Source: Methylococcaceae bacterium UBA7658
GTDB taxonomy: Bacteria; Pseudomonadota; Gammaproteobacteria; Methylococcales; Methylomonadaceae
DNA: 41,563 bases
Direction of reading: 5' to 3'
Assembly (NCBI GenBank): GCA_002483425.1
Contig: DLHW01000070.1
Span: 1,243-42,805, forward strand
Under the pieces are notes generated by a model. The model worked only from the letters and a program-made list of their open reading frames with translations, did no database searches and had not been told where the DNA came from. Position numbers and translations under genes: made by a program. Below are positions 1 through 8,412 of the stretch, one piece after another. The first letter of the stretch is position 1. The number at the start of each line of letters is the position of its first letter.

Positions 1-463
<463 letters not shown>

Positions 464-801
464 ATAACACCCAAACAGCTTGGGTTAATAAAGCGGACTG
501 ACCGGCAGAAGCCCGTCTTCTGGCGCTAAAGACAAGAAAACACACGCCAGCTTGGTACAGCACTCCATGAGAGCACACTCGAGGCAAACGAGCGACATGC
601 GCGTATTGTCTGGGTAAATAACCGCAGTCCGGGTTGCGCAACGGCGTTAAAGACCGTTAGCCGGACGTTAAACAAGATAACCGGTGCCGCCGAAGTGCAG
701 GCACTAAAGCGCAGAGACCAGTGCGGCGAACGGAGAACCTGAGAGCGCAAGCTTAACAGGTCCATTGGCCGTAAGTCTGGTAACTGAGTTGACCACCGAA
801 T
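464..801 (+). other. 23S-5S internal transcribed spacer, no tRNA
   Basis: This 338-nt stretch separates 23S from 5S. I see no cloverleaf, no T-arm consensus and no CCA end, so no tRNA. It holds a 6-bp hairpin (ACCCAA / TTGGGT at 469-485) just past the 23S end and a CAGAAG / CTTCTG inverted repeat at about 506-522, both possible processing structures. ORFs crossing it on either strand are not credible genes. Confidence 0.75.
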
Positions 802-920
802 TGCTTGGTGACCATAGCGAGCGTGAACCACCCGATCCCATCCCGAACTCGGAAGTGAAACCGCTTAGCGCCGATGATAGTGTGGCAGTTTGCCATGTGA
901 AAGTAGGGAATTGCCAAGCG
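802..920 (+). rRNA. rrf: 5S ribosomal RNA
   Basis: The sequence contains the hallmark 5S block CCCGAACTCGGAAGTGAAAC and the downstream AGCGCCGATGATAGTGTGG. The terminal helix GCTTGG (803-808) pairs with CCAAGC (914-919), which fixes the ends to within a base or two. The length of about 119 nt is normal. It is the last gene of an rrn operon and is followed at once by a terminator. Confidence 0.95.
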
Positions 921-930
921 CCTTACCCTA

Positions 931-962
931 AACCTCAGCTAACCCTTAGCTGAGGTTTTTTT
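931..962 (+). terminator. Rho-independent terminator of the rrn operon
   Basis: A perfect 12-bp stem (AACCTCAGCTAA at 931-942, TTAGCTGAGGTT at 946-957) with a 3-nt CCC loop runs into eight T residues (955-962). It lies 10 nt past 5S. The transglutaminase gene converges on it from the other side (stop at 989). On the minus strand only a short T tract follows, so it is mainly an rrn terminator. Confidence 0.93.
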
Positions 963-988
963 ATGCCTATAGGTTTTACCATTGTTAC

Positions 989-2941
989 TTAGAATTTAAT
1001 TAGCTTAACCAGACTTTCCAACTGCTTAGTCATTTCTTCTGAAGGCTCTTTGCCGTAACGTTGACGGATAAACAATAAGGTGATTTTTTCTACAACGTCA
1101 GATTTGTCTTGCAATACCGGCTTAATGCGGTTGGCAAAATCGCGCGCGCCCTCTCCTAGGCCTTTCTTAAAACCCGTTTTGGCAATTTTCTTTAAAAAAA
1201 GGTCGTAGGCTTCTAAAGCACGATCTTTTTGTCTCGGTCTTCGGTAGAGTAAAAACAGGCTGAGGATAGCGGTGAGAATACCGACTATTGCCATCATCCA
1301 ATACACCATTGTTTTGAAATTGGTGATGCCGAACGACGCTAAAAAATGGGTTTGGTTCGCGTTATTGTAATTGATAACCCAACGTTGCCAGTTGTAATCG
1401 ATGTTGCTCCATAATTTTCGGGCTTGTTTAAACCAGTTAGCAACGGCTGAGGTGGAATTGGACGAAGAGTAGCTAATAACACCGTCCGGCATTAAGCTAT
1501 TGATGTCGATGGTTTGCTCGACTCGCTCCGGGGCAACTGCGGCAGTAGGATCAAACCTAACCCAGCCTTTAGACTCTAGCCAAACTTCCGCCCAGGCGTG
1601 GGCGTCGGCTTGTTTGATGGTTAGGAAATTCCCTATATCATTTAATTCCCCGCCTTGATAACCGGTCACCACGCGAGCTGGTATACCGGCAACTCGCATC
1701 AAATAGACGAAAGCAGCGGAGTAATGGCTGCAAAAGCCGCGCCGGGTATCGAACAGAAAAGTTTCGATCGGGTTGTCTTCCATCAATGGAGGCGTCAAGG
1801 TGTAGTGAAATTTTTCTGTTCTGAAATGATTGAGCAGTTCCCTAATAAAATCCTCTGGCGGACGGTCGTAACCGTGCAATCGGACAACCAATTGTTTGAT
1901 ACGTTCAGACGGTAATGCCGGGATCTGCCGGGCGTCGAAATATTCGGTTTGGGTTAATTGACCGGTATTGTAATCCGGATAAGATGTCAGTTTAAATTCC
2001 GAACGTTTTCGTAAATCGTCCGCCGTCGTCAATTGGTAATTGGCGTTTTGTTTTAGCGGCTGGGCAAATTCGGCAGGCAGGTCGAGGGCGAATACCCAGT
2101 CTTTATCTTGCGGTTCCATTAATAAGGTGTACCGGTAAAATTTGCCGGAGAATTTGGGCTTAGCCATGTGGCGTTGATAAGACAAGTCGCGAGCTTGCAT
2201 CCATTTTTTTCCGTCCGTTAAAGTCAAAACAGGTCCGCGCCAGTAGCGTTCTCTGGCCGGAGGGATTGCGCCGTCGAATGTCACTCTGAATACCAATTCA
2301 TCCGACATCCCGAGGTCGCTAATGGAACCCGGCTCCATCGTGTCGCTCAAACCTGTTTTTTTGTGTTGCTCATCCTTAAGGGTTAACCACTTAGGCGCTT
2401 CAACTCTAGGGAATAAAATAAAAACCACTATTGCCAGCGGGATAGCTTGAGCAATAATGACCAGCGACTTTTTAACGGCAATTTTAGTGTTGGCAGTATA
2501 ACTGTTGATAAAGACCAGCACGGCCAATAATACGCAACTGACCAACAAGATATAAGCCGCCATCAAAATGCTTTGTTCGTATAGGAATTGCGAGGAGGCG
2601 ACGATAAAGGCCAGATAGTTGATAAGGTACAGGTCGCGTTCGGATTTGATTTCCATCAATTTCAAACCGAGCGCAATCACAAACAAACTGGTGCCGCCGT
2701 CGCGTCCTAAAATCCCCCGGTGTTGGCTGTATAGAATCGCCATACCGCAGACGATCAGAAACACGATCCAAGGAAAGCTGGGTAGCCGTTCGGGTTTCCA
2801 AATACCGACAAAGCGCCAAGCCAACAAGAAGCAAAAAAAACCGAACACGCCCCAGTGCAAGTGCGCTAAGTGCGGCAGCACGATCAAGCCGAGCGACGAC
2901 AGTAGAAAAATCAGGATTTCTTTGTTATGGGCGGGGTTCAT
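989..2941 (-). CDS. TgpA-type transglutaminase-like membrane protein (DUF3488 + transglutaminase core)
   Basis: A 650-aa protein with a cluster of hydrophobic membrane segments in residues 1-185 (DUF3488-type). A soluble domain follows with the papain-like transglutaminase triad: Cys about 404 in RRGFCSHYSAAF, His about 448 in DAHAWAEVW, Asp about 464 in VRFDPTAA. There is another membrane segment near 545-565 and a cytoplasmic tail with a DUF4129-like look. The domain order and length match TgpA of Pseudomonas, an inner-membrane protein with a periplasmic transglutaminase domain of unsettled substrate. It is normally the third gene of a moxR-DUF58-tgpA operon. Those two partners lie at 5841-7696 on the same strand but are separated from it by foreign-looking DNA. 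Ribosome binding site upstream of the ATG is weak. Confidence 0.9.
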   Translation of the reverse strand: MNPAHNKEILIFLLSSLGLIVLPHLAHLHWGVFGFFCFLLAWRFVGIWKPERLPSFPWIVFLIVCGMAILYSQHRGILGRDGGTSLFVIALGLKLMEIKSERDLYLINYLAFIVASSQFLYEQSILMAAYILLVSCVLLAVLVFINSYTANTKIAVKKSLVIIAQAIPLAIVVFILFPRVEAPKWLTLKDEQHKKTGLSDTMEPGSISDLGMSDELVFRVTFDGAIPPARERYWRGPVLTLTDGKKWMQARDLSYQRHMAKPKFSGKFYRYTLLMEPQDKDWVFALDLPAEFAQPLKQNANYQLTTADDLRKRSEFKLTSYPDYNTGQLTQTEYFDARQIPALPSERIKQLVVRLHGYDRPPEDFIRELLNHFRTEKFHYTLTPPLMEDNPIETFLFDTRRGFCSHYSAAFVYLMRVAGIPARVVTGYQGGELNDIGNFLTIKQADAHAWAEVWLESKGWVRFDPTAAVAPERVEQTIDINSLMPDGVISYSSSNSTSAVANWFKQARKLWSNIDYNWQRWVINYNNANQTHFLASFGITNFKTMVYWMMAIVGILTAILSLFLLYRRPRQKDRALEAYDLFLKKIAKTGFKKGLGEGARDFANRIKPVLQDKSDVVEKITLLFIRQRYGKEPSEEMTKQLESLVKLIKF

Positions 2942-3019
2942 GGGCTAAACGTACTCATAAATTGCATGAGCCAATGATACATCGCCCATAGGGAAAAAAC
3001 CTTTTTGCCTTTATAGAGC

Positions 3020-3048
3020 GGTATAAAAAACTGAAAAAAACTGCACAA
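3020..3048 (-). promoter_or_regulatory. Possible sigma-70 promoter for the transglutaminase gene
   Basis: Read on the minus strand, TTGTGC (3043-3048) is followed after 17 nt of T-rich spacer by TATACC (3020-3025), about 80 nt before the transglutaminase start. If real, it would let the third gene of the split cluster be transcribed independently of DUF58 and the propeller gene. The match is moderate and the region is AT-rich, so chance is possible. Confidence 0.35.
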
Positions 3049-3097
3049 ATGTTTTCTTCATCATTAGCGCAGGTTTCGTCCGTTTGTCTTGATCGCC

Positions 3098-4852
3098 TTA
3101 AGGTGTTACAGGTGTTGTGACCGTCAGGTAGTTATTTGCTGGTACTAGATCGGCAGGCCCATTACTGCTTGTACTCAGATATTGGGCAAGCGGGTTTCGT
3201 AATGCTTTAAGGTCTACCGTTAATGTTGCGCCAGCACCAACAGCAAGGCTGCCCAAATCGCACAGGCTGATTGCCGTGTAACGCTTACAGGTACCTTTAC
3301 TGGGGGTTAAAGCTGCCATCTGCCCGTTCGAAAATGTATGGTAAATCCGCACTGATGAAACAGTAGCCGAGCCATTATTGATGATGCTATAGACAAACGT
3401 GCCTTGACCATTTTTTTTAATGGAAACAGGCTTTTGCGCAACACTAATTTTAAGGTCGGCTTTGATGTTTTTGTTCAGCAAGCGGTCACGAACGAAGATG
3501 TCCGTACCCCCTAAAGTGTCACCGACTACTAAGTTACTAGCAAGTGAGTCGAAAACCACAAAACGAGCATCTGCACTCAGGCTAGGGCCCGAGACCCAAC
3601 CTGATGTATTATTACCTTTAGTACCGTCAGTAGCGACACTGGCACGAGTAGTCTGTCCACTCAACCGGTCATGTAACTTAACGTCCCAAGAAGCGCTAGC
3701 ATCACCTACAATCAAATTACTGGCTTGGGATACAAAACCAATATAGCGACCATCGCCACTGATGCCTGGATCAGTATAGAAACTTGATTGGCCATTGGCT
3801 TGAGTGCCATCGGTCGCAACACTGACCCGACGGGTTTTCTTGGTGAGGCGATCATGCACAAAAACGTCAAACAAGCCATTGGTATCTCCGATTACCAAGT
3901 TGGATGCCGACGATGCAAACGTCACAAAACGGCCGTCAGCGTTTAGTTTTGCCCCTTTACTATCAAGATTACCTGCAACACCATTGGGAGCCACGCTAAT
4001 CAAGCTTGTTTGCTTCATCAACCGGTCATGGACAAAGACATCGGTAAATGCTGGAGTTCTAATGCTCGCTAAATTAGAAGCACGAGATTCAAAAGCAACA
4101 AACCGGCCATCTGCGCTGAGCGAAGGATTAAAACTATGGCCATCGCCTTCAGCACCGCCAACGGCAACGCTTACCCGACTGGTATGACTAGTCAGACGGT
4201 CATGGACATAAATGTCACGAAAGAAATTGCTGATGTTAGCCTCCATATTTCTGTAATCAGACTCGAAGGCCACGAATCGCCCGTCGGCACTCAAACTTGG
4301 CCCACCAACGCTGCTGCTACTGTTTGAACTACTCGCTTGTCCACCGCCCGTTGTGACGCTGACTCGGCTAGTTTGTCCTGTCAGGCGGTCATGAACAAAA
4401 ATGTCATCCTGTCCATTGGTGTCCCCTGCAACCAAGTTGGAAGCAGTTGAGCTAAATGCAACAAAGCGACCATTGGCACTGATGCTCGGTTTTACGCTAG
4501 GATTATTGCCTTCTGTCCCACCCGTAGCAACGCTTACCCGGCTGGTTTTACCGGTTAGGCGGTCTTTTACAAAAACATCTTCAACGCCATTGCTATCCGC
4601 TGCAACCAAATGTGAAGCCATTGAACAGAACGCCACATAGCGTCCATCGGCACTAATGTTCGGTTGGAAACTTATGCTATTGGCTTGACTGCCATCGGAA
4701 GCAACACTAATTCGCGTGGTTTCGGCTGCATAAAGGACTTGCGGGGTTAAACAGAAAATAATTGGTAAACAAAATATACTGAATCTTATTTCAGCCTTAG
4801 AAGTGCTTGTTAAAAATGTTCCCGTCGTATTATTTAAGTTCGGAAAAACCAT
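3098..4852 (-). CDS. Secreted seven-repeat beta-propeller-like protein (TolB/PD40-type repeats) with C-terminal DUF11/CARDB-like domain
   Basis: 584 aa. A hydrophobic stretch at about 24-42 ending LYAAE looks like a signal peptide with a long n-region, so export is likely. From about 46 to 460 there are seven consecutive repeats of 57-63 residues. Each carries the pattern [TR]RVSVA..G, then (S/N)ADGRFVAF.S.ASNLV.GDTNG, then D[VI]FVHDRLTG. This is the WD40-like/PD40 strand pattern of TolB-type propellers, and seven repeats fit one closed propeller. Residues about 466-584 resemble the beta-sandwich domains (DUF11/CARDB) of bacterial surface proteins. No sorting motif or catalytic motif is seen. 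RBS AAGG lies about 8 nt before the ATG. The gene sits alone between transglutaminase and DUF58 genes behind a long structured leader. Function is unknown; a surface or periplasmic binding role is inference. Confidence 0.8.
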   Translation of the reverse strand: MVFPNLNNTTGTFLTSTSKAEIRFSIFCLPIIFCLTPQVLYAAETTRISVASDGSQANSISFQPNISADGRYVAFCSMASHLVAADSNGVEDVFVKDRLTGKTSRVSVATGGTEGNNPSVKPSISANGRFVAFSSTASNLVAGDTNGQDDIFVHDRLTGQTSRVSVTTGGGQASSSNSSSSVGGPSLSADGRFVAFESDYRNMEANISNFFRDIYVHDRLTSHTSRVSVAVGGAEGDGHSFNPSLSADGRFVAFESRASNLASIRTPAFTDVFVHDRLMKQTSLISVAPNGVAGNLDSKGAKLNADGRFVTFASSASNLVIGDTNGLFDVFVHDRLTKKTRRVSVATDGTQANGQSSFYTDPGISGDGRYIGFVSQASNLIVGDASASWDVKLHDRLSGQTTRASVATDGTKGNNTSGWVSGPSLSADARFVVFDSLASNLVVGDTLGGTDIFVRDRLLNKNIKADLKISVAQKPVSIKKNGQGTFVYSIINNGSATVSSVRIYHTFSNGQMAALTPSKGTCKRYTAISLCDLGSLAVGAGATLTVDLKALRNPLAQYLSTSSNGPADLVPANNYLTVTTPVTP

Positions 4853-4944
4853 AATAATTACCTTACTTTTCGGTTAAATTACGCTCGGTTTTAATAAAAC
4901 AATACAGCCACCCGTTTTATTACAACGATTAATAACGGACAGTA

Positions 4945-5048
4945 AAAAGCCGAATCCCAATATGGTCTTCACGGAGGCCATTCGGCAGTTCGGCTTTCCA
5001 GTTGGACCCGTGACTTTCCGCCCCTGCCTCCCAGCAGGTTTAGCTTTG
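4945..5048 (-). promoter_or_regulatory. Candidate cyclic-di-GMP-I (GEMM-I-like) riboswitch with terminator-like platform
   Basis: Read on the minus strand from about 5046, the leader aligns block by block with the GEMM-I consensus as I remember it. AAAGCTAAACC stands for AAAGGCAAACC. A P2 hairpin follows (CCTGC/GCAGG). GGGGCGGAAAGTCACGGGTC stands for GGGACGCAAAGCCACGGGTC. Then comes GCCGAACTGCCG, resembling the GCCGGGTTGCCG 3' side. The G (Vc2 G20) and first A of the AAAG block (A47) that contact the ligand appear kept. Next, AAAGCCGAA or the overlapping GCCGAAT can pair with ATTCGGCTTT (4945-4955), followed by T residues: a terminator-like platform. The P2 loop is not a GNRA, P3 is very short, and P1 pairs poorly in this reading. 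An alternative P3 (TCACGG/CCGTGA) is possible. Lies about 95 nt before the propeller gene. Confidence 0.6.
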
Positions 5049-5053
5049 ATTAT

Positions 5054-5079
5054 GATGGATGCGCTTTCGCTTATCCATC
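5054..5079. repeat. REP-like hairpin
   Basis: GATGGAT and ATCCATC arms (7 bp) enclose GCG/CGC with a TT bulge and a short loop. The form GGATGGATAAGCGAAAGCGCATCC is the kind of dispersed extragenic palindrome common in gamma- and betaproteobacterial genomes. It lies inside the inferred leader of the propeller gene, just 5' of the riboswitch-like element. Only one copy is in this window, so repetitiveness cannot be shown here. Confidence 0.6.
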
Positions 5080-5140
5080 CTACATTACTTTGATTTTTAT
5101 CTTTTTAAACCGGTAAAGCTAATTTTGATAATGCCTTGAA

Positions 5141-5169
5141 ATTAGAATTAATTTTTACGGAATTGTCAA
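5141..5169 (-). promoter_or_regulatory. Sigma-70 promoter of the propeller gene leader
   Basis: On the minus strand a consensus -35 TTGACA (5164-5169) is followed after exactly 17 nt by TCTAAT (5141-5146), a 5-of-6 match to TATAAT. Transcription would begin near 5134, giving a leader of about 280 nt. That leader carries the REP-like hairpin and the riboswitch-like element before the ATG at 4852. Confidence 0.65.
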
Positions 5170-5273
5170 ACATTCAATGCCTTATAGGTAATCTTACTTA
5201 TACCCGATGCGCCTGGGTGCATTTTGGCGATGGTTATTTGTTATACTGCACATAGTACAAATATATTTGGAGA

Positions 5274-5510
5274 ATGTTGATAACCCAATTGCATTGTTAT
5301 GTCCCCGGCAACATCACCCAACAAGCACAACGTCGGGCAAATTAAACCGGTATAAGTTTGTCCCGTTATTTGGCGGAATTGGTCAAGCGTGATGGCGCTA
5401 GTCATGCCGACTGGCCCGAAGCCTATATTGACAACTTTGGCGAATGGGAAGGTGAGCCGTTGGAACGGCCTGTACAATTGCCGGTAGAAAACAGGCTTGA
5501 ATTCAAATGA
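5274..5510 (+). pseudogene. VapB-type antitoxin, inactivated by a premature stop
   Basis: One continuous frame of 78 codons starts at an ATG with RBS TTGGAGA and ends at TGA 5508-5510. It reads MLITQLHCYVPGNITQQ then AQRRAN, stop TAA (5343-5345), then TGISLSRYLAELVKRDG. It continues through WPEAYIDNFGEWEGEPLERP. The SRYLAELVKR block and the (G/E)WEGEPLERP tail are typical of antitoxins paired with PIN-domain VapC toxins. Apart from the stop at codon 24 the length is normal, which points to recent decay. Its stop overlaps the toxin start (ATGA), the usual coupled arrangement. Confidence 0.72.
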
Positions 5511-5800
5511 TCTACCTGTTGGATACGAATGCCTGCATCTAGCTTCTTAACGATAAGCACCCTGTTATTTTGCAACATTTCCAGCAACTACGCCCGCTGA
5601 GATTGCCTTTTGATGACGCTTGTGCAGACCATTACGCACAGATTCGCGCCGATCTCCATGCCCGAGGAAAGCTGATTGGCGGCAATGATATGTTGATCGC
5701 CGCCATTGCCAGCGCCCATGATGTGACCTTAATAACGCATAACACAGCCGAATTCAGCCAGGTGGAGGGTTTGCGTTTGGAGGACTGGGAGTTGAGTTAA
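5507..5800 (+). pseudogene. VapC-type PIN-domain toxin, stop codon plus internal deletion
   Basis: The frame opens MIYLLDTNACI, the PIN-domain start with its first catalytic Asp (D6). It then hits TAG at 5540-5542 and resumes in frame LLNDKHPVILQHFQQ. The following segment jumps to LRPLRLPFDDACADHYAQIR and ends with IGGNDMLIAAIASAHDVTL, THNTAEF and LEDWELS, which are the C-terminal PIN motifs. At 97 codons it is about 35-40 residues shorter than usual. The missing part is the central helix region that carries the second catalytic acidic residue (AELxYG-type motif). With both defects the toxin should be inactive even if the stop were suppressed. A shorter ORF from a TTG at 5570 is only the tail of this gene. 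Confidence 0.75.
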
Positions 5801-5840
5801 AGCGACCTGTATGAGGTTGCAATTTCATTACGGGCCGGAT

Positions 5841-6794
5841 TTATAGGTTAAACAAAGCCAGCGCTTCCAGGCATTTCTTGTAATGGCCGGGGCCGTAGGC
5901 CGGTTCTAACCGTACACCGGGAATAACAAATCCGTAACTTAAGCCCATTTGCTCGGCATCGACCACCCAGCGGCATAAGTAACTTAAGCGTTCTTCCAGC
6001 GATTGCCCCGGCGCGTGTCCGTAATCCAGCCAGATTTCCGCCGAACTTTCGCCGCCGTATTGTTTGGTATATAGCCCCAAACCTTTGGCATAAGCTTTCC
6101 AATGAATATGGCGGATCGGATCGCCGTGTTGATAACTTTGCAAACCGTAAAACTCGTCGCCGCCTTTTTTGAAGCGGCCTTGCAAATTTTTTGTCGATCC
6201 GGTTTCCGGAAACGGGATTTCCTGTGTTGCCGGTTTTGGGTATACCAAGGCTTTGGCGTTAAACCGGATGGGCGACCAAGCCCGGAATAACCCCAAAGGA
6301 TAGGTGCTGAAGACGGTGACTGTGCCTGCCGGATGCCAGCCTCGTTTTCGGGTAAGGTCGTATAAGATTAGATGGATTTTGCTATTGGCCTTAAGGCTAA
6401 AGTGCAGAGGGGTCTTGATTTTTATTTGCACATGCTGGCGTTCAATCGGTGTTGGATTGTCTATATGTATGCCGAATCCTGCCGCCTCGCCGGCAAAAAC
6501 CGCCGTGGTTTGACCTTCTTGAATCGTCAAGCCGGCCATCGACTTATAGGTATGTAAGATGGTTATAAAAAATACGCTGGCTAGTAAAAAAGTCAGCATA
6601 TAAGCCAAGTTATTGTTGTAAACGAAGGCAATGAGCGCCAAAATCAGGAGTAAAAGACCAAATCCTAAGCCGCGCTGGGTCGGTAGTATGTAAATACGGC
6701 GCTGATTTAGTACGATAGGCTTGCCGTCCATGTTGCGTTCGCCCAAGAAAAACCGGTCCAACCCGAAGCGTTCTTTGATGGCTGCTATTTTCAA
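5841..6794 (-). CDS. DUF58 family membrane protein
   Basis: 317 aa. Two transmembrane helices (about 43-60 and 63-82) are followed by a periplasm- or cytoplasm-facing beta-rich region. The DUF58 signature runs at about 213-238 (DEFYGLQSYQHGDP then RHIHWKAYAKG). DUF58 proteins act with MoxR AAA ATPases and often contain a truncated von Willebrand-like fold; their biochemical role is not settled. Its ATG overlaps the stop of the moxR gene (6791-6794), so the two are translationally coupled. The expected third partner, the transglutaminase, lies 2.9 kb further on. Confidence 0.9.
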   Translation of the reverse strand: MKIAAIKERFGLDRFFLGERNMDGKPIVLNQRRIYILPTQRGLGFGLLLLILALIAFVYNNNLAYMLTFLLASVFFITILHTYKSMAGLTIQEGQTTAVFAGEAAGFGIHIDNPTPIERQHVQIKIKTPLHFSLKANSKIHLILYDLTRKRGWHPAGTVTVFSTYPLGLFRAWSPIRFNAKALVYPKPATQEIPFPETGSTKNLQGRFKKGGDEFYGLQSYQHGDPIRHIHWKAYAKGLGLYTKQYGGESSAEIWLDYGHAPGQSLEERLSYLCRWVVDAEQMGLSYGFVIPGVRLEPAYGPGHYKKCLEALALFNL

Positions 6795-7696
6795 TGCACG
6801 GAGACCTTGGCCAAAATGGGGGCGACAATCGCTTCGGAATCGTTATTGCCGGAACGCAATCGATGCCCCGCCACCGGAGCCAGCACGGCTTGTAAATCCT
6901 CGGGTATAACGGCGTCGCGGTTGTCCATGAACGTCCATGCTTTCGCCGCCGTTAATAAGGCCAATCCCGCCCTGGGCGACAAGCCGCAATGATATTCGGG
7001 CGATTCGCGAGTGAAATTTATGATCGCTTGGCAATAGTCGAGTAGTGCAGCGGATGCATGAACGCCGGTAATTGCTTGTTGCAATTGCTGTAGCTGCGCC
7101 GGTGAAATCTGCTCGGTCAGTGTTTGGATCAGTTGATGCCGGTTTTGTCCGGTCAGCAATTGCCGCTCCGATTTGGAATCGGGATAACCGAGTTCGATAC
7201 GCATCAAAAAACGGTCGAGTTGCGATTCCGGCAGGGGAAACGTGCCGATCTGGTGCGACGGATTTTGGGTGGCGATGACGAAAAACGGTTCCGGTAGTTG
7301 ATAAGTCACACCTTCCACCGTGACTTGATGCTCTTCCATTGCTTCGAGAAGCGCACTTTGCGCTTTCGGCGTCGAGCGGTTGATTTCGTCGGCCAGCACC
7401 ATCTGGTTAAAGATTGGCCCCGGATGGAATTTGAATTCATGATTCTTACTGTCGAATACCGATGCCCCGATGATGTCGGCGGGCAAAATGTCGCTAGTAA
7501 ATTGGATGCGCTGATAATTCATCCCCAACAAGCGCGCCAAGGTATGGGCCAAGGTGGTCTTACCTACGCCGGGAATATCTTCGATCAATAAATGCCCTCT
7601 GGCTAATAGGCAGCATACCGCTAATTTGATTTGTTTGTCTTTGCCCAAGATTATTTCGTTAGCAACTTTAAGTAGCCGCTGAATGTCATTTTGCAT
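6791..7696 (-). CDS. MoxR family AAA+ ATPase
   Basis: 301 aa. Walker A GVGKT at 43-47, Walker B LADEINR at 101-107, sensor-1 ATQNP at 142-146, and the ESQLDRF arginine-finger segment at 157-163. The QSALLEAMEEHQVTVEG segment is typical of MoxR proteins, which act as chaperone-like ATPases for the maturation of partner complexes. It is the first gene of the moxR-DUF58 pair and probably drives assembly of the DUF58/transglutaminase membrane system. The divergent neighbour is the DksA-like gene. Confidence 0.93.
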   Translation of the reverse strand: MQNDIQRLLKVANEIILGKDKQIKLAVCCLLARGHLLIEDIPGVGKTTLAHTLARLLGMNYQRIQFTSDILPADIIGASVFDSKNHEFKFHPGPIFNQMVLADEINRSTPKAQSALLEAMEEHQVTVEGVTYQLPEPFFVIATQNPSHQIGTFPLPESQLDRFLMRIELGYPDSKSERQLLTGQNRHQLIQTLTEQISPAQLQQLQQAITGVHASAALLDYCQAIINFTRESPEYHCGLSPRAGLALLTAAKAWTFMDNRDAVIPEDLQAVLAPVAGHRLRSGNNDSEAIVAPILAKVSVH

Positions 7697-7792
7697 GGAT
7701 TTAATGATAGGATGCTTGAATTATGAACGGTTGCCCATAGTATAGATCAAAGCCTTGTGCGATACCGGTCAATGTAAAACCAGGAGTTGTAT

Positions 7793-8131
7793 ATGAAAGA
7801 ATATGAAGAAGTCCGTAGCCATCTGATCGAAATGCTGGAAGAATTGGACGAACGCCTCTCAAAAATCACAGCCGACGTAAAACATGAAAACGTCCCGCTG
7901 GAGAAAGATTTCGCGGAAATGGCGACGCAATCGGAAAACAATGAGGTGCTGGATTATCTGGGTAACGCCGCCCGAATCGAACGCGACCGGGTACGGGAGG
8001 CCATCTCACGAATCGACAAAGGGGAGTACGGCATTTGCGAATTGTGCGGTGAACCCATCAAAAAAGAACGGCTCCAGGCCGTGCCTTATTCCAGCATGTG
8101 CGTGAAGTGTGCGAGTCAGGCCGGGTGCTGA
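7793..8131 (+). CDS. DksA/TraR family C4-type zinc-finger protein
   Basis: 112 aa from the ATG at 7793, preceded by AGGAG with 6-nt spacing; a TTG two codons earlier is less likely. An N-terminal coiled coil is followed by a zinc finger formed by Cys 82, 85, 103 and 106 (CELC ... CVKC). The coiled-coil tip has DFAEMA at 39-44, close to the DxxDxA of DksA but with Glu for the second Asp. DksA/TraR proteins enter the RNA polymerase secondary channel and modulate initiation, some with ppGpp. Being shorter than DksA (about 150 aa), it is more like the accessory DksA-like proteins. The 281 nt downstream to 8412 hold nothing I can name. Confidence 0.85.
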   Translation: MKEYEEVRSHLIEMLEELDERLSKITADVKHENVPLEKDFAEMATQSENNEVLDYLGNAARIERDRVREAISRIDKGEYGICELCGEPIKKERLQAVPYSSMCVKCASQAGC

Positions 8132-8412
8132 CCATCGTCTCCAATATTACGATTCTTGAGTGATATTCACGTTTATCAAGTCTTACGCGACAGCCTAAAG
8201 TTTGGCGTGATTCCGAAGTTATTATAGGGTCCAGTCGGCTGACGCGAGCGCAATTATTTTCTGCAACTCTTTTATCCCCGTGCGCGCCGGACGATTAATA
8301 CGCAGTTTATAGTTTGTTTGCTTACCTTATGAACTCAGCGTTCGAGGCAAGCATCTGCGCTATTACTGCTGAGGTCGGGCTGAACACTGAAAGTCCCAAT
8401 TATCACAGGTGA

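Noticed and set aside
526..953. ORFs of 101 aa (minus) and 62 aa (plus) over the rRNA spacer and 5S gene
   Set aside because: They overlap rRNA and have no family character or ribosome binding site.
3420..4640. A string of plus-strand ORFs (79-127 aa) opposite the propeller gene
   Set aside because: They repeat the same composition because they are antisense to the repeated propeller coding sequence.
5207..5392. 61-aa ORF at the toxin-antitoxin relic
   Set aside because: It runs in a different frame from the recognisable antitoxin and lacks a ribosome binding site. The antitoxin frame starting at 5274 explains the region.
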